A DNA stretch of 16,553 bases from Bacteroidales bacterium (GTDB lineage Bacteria; Bacteroidota; Bacteroidia; Bacteroidales; JAOZMU01): assembly GCA_029934165.1 (NCBI GenBank), contig JAOZMU010000018.1, positions 1 through 16,553 of the forward strand, given 5' to 3'. Positions 16,496 to 16,553 of this stretch are shown piece after piece (position 1 is the stretch's first letter; every line of letters starts with the position of its first letter). Under the pieces are notes generated by a model. The model was given only the letters and a program-made list of their open reading frames with translations. It did not search any database and was not told where the DNA came from. Both the position numbers and the translations under genes were made by a program.

Positions 16496-16553
16496 CTTAC
16501 TAAAATGAATTTAATAAAGTAAGCCATTAAAATTCCTAACTAAAACTAAATCA
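16496..16553 (-). repeat. 58-bp inverted repeat, right copy
   Basis: Reverse complement of 12250-12307 with a single mismatch. It runs to the last base of the window, so its outer boundary cannot be seen. The match does not extend inward past 16496. Confidence 0.92.

Noticed and set aside
16290..16500. Integron attC site (ACCTAAC-like box next to a long imperfect palindrome)
   Set aside because: No matching GTTRRRY box is placed on the other side, no extrahelical-base pattern could be argued, and there is no integrase or cassette array in view.
12250..16553. Composite transposon carrying yebC-pepA-pdxA
   Set aside because: The cargo is housekeeping, no transposase is present, and only 58 bp are shared, with the foldback on one side only.

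Overview
The window is AT-rich, gene-dense bacterial DNA that most resembles the phylum Bacteroidota (Bacteroidales-like or a relative). The clues are: start codons preceded by A-rich leaders with little or no Shine-Dalgarno sequence; TAnnTTTG-like octamers upstream of two genes; a Bacteroidota-type PdxA that opens with GITHGDINGI; and single-gene hairpin terminators. I cannot name a genus. No rRNA, tRNA, CRISPR array, transposase or phage structural gene is visible.

Layout. Nine protein genes lie in three strand blocks. Block 1 (107-8371, + strand) holds a 766-aa flotillin/SPFH membrane protein with a very long hendecad-repeat coiled coil, a small secreted alpha/beta-hydrolase esterase, and a 1627-aa protein with a DUF3686-type ('DNA repair ATPase') architecture and a C-terminal MoxR-like AAA+ module. 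Block 2 (8450-12189, - strand) holds type I pullulanase, a flavoprotein with an iron-sulfur-flavoprotein-like cysteine motif, and a metallo-beta-lactamase-fold hydrolase. Block 3 (12549-16148, + strand) holds yebC, a leucyl aminopeptidase (M17) and pdxA. Hairpin terminators follow the SPFH gene, sit between the convergent ATPase and pullulanase genes, and follow yebC, pepA and pdxA, so most genes look like short transcription units.

How the genes relate. Blocks 2 and 3 are ordinary metabolism and housekeeping: alpha-glucan debranching, redox and lactone-type hydrolysis, translation/regulation, peptide turnover and vitamin B6 synthesis. Block 1 is the part worth attention. A membrane-anchored SPFH scaffold and a giant AAA+ ATPase are encoded almost together, separated only by an esterase gene. 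I read the two large proteins as candidate partners in one poorly characterised membrane-associated machine. That is inference from context, not something the sequence proves.

Non-coding structure. A 58-bp sequence (57/58 identical) occurs in inverted orientation at 12250-12307 and 16496-16553, bracketing yebC-pepA-pdxA. The right copy is the last thing in the window and is preceded by a roughly 140-nt GC-richer foldback (16320-16462). This looks like a dispersed repeat family, and the window may end where an assembly broke in that repeat.
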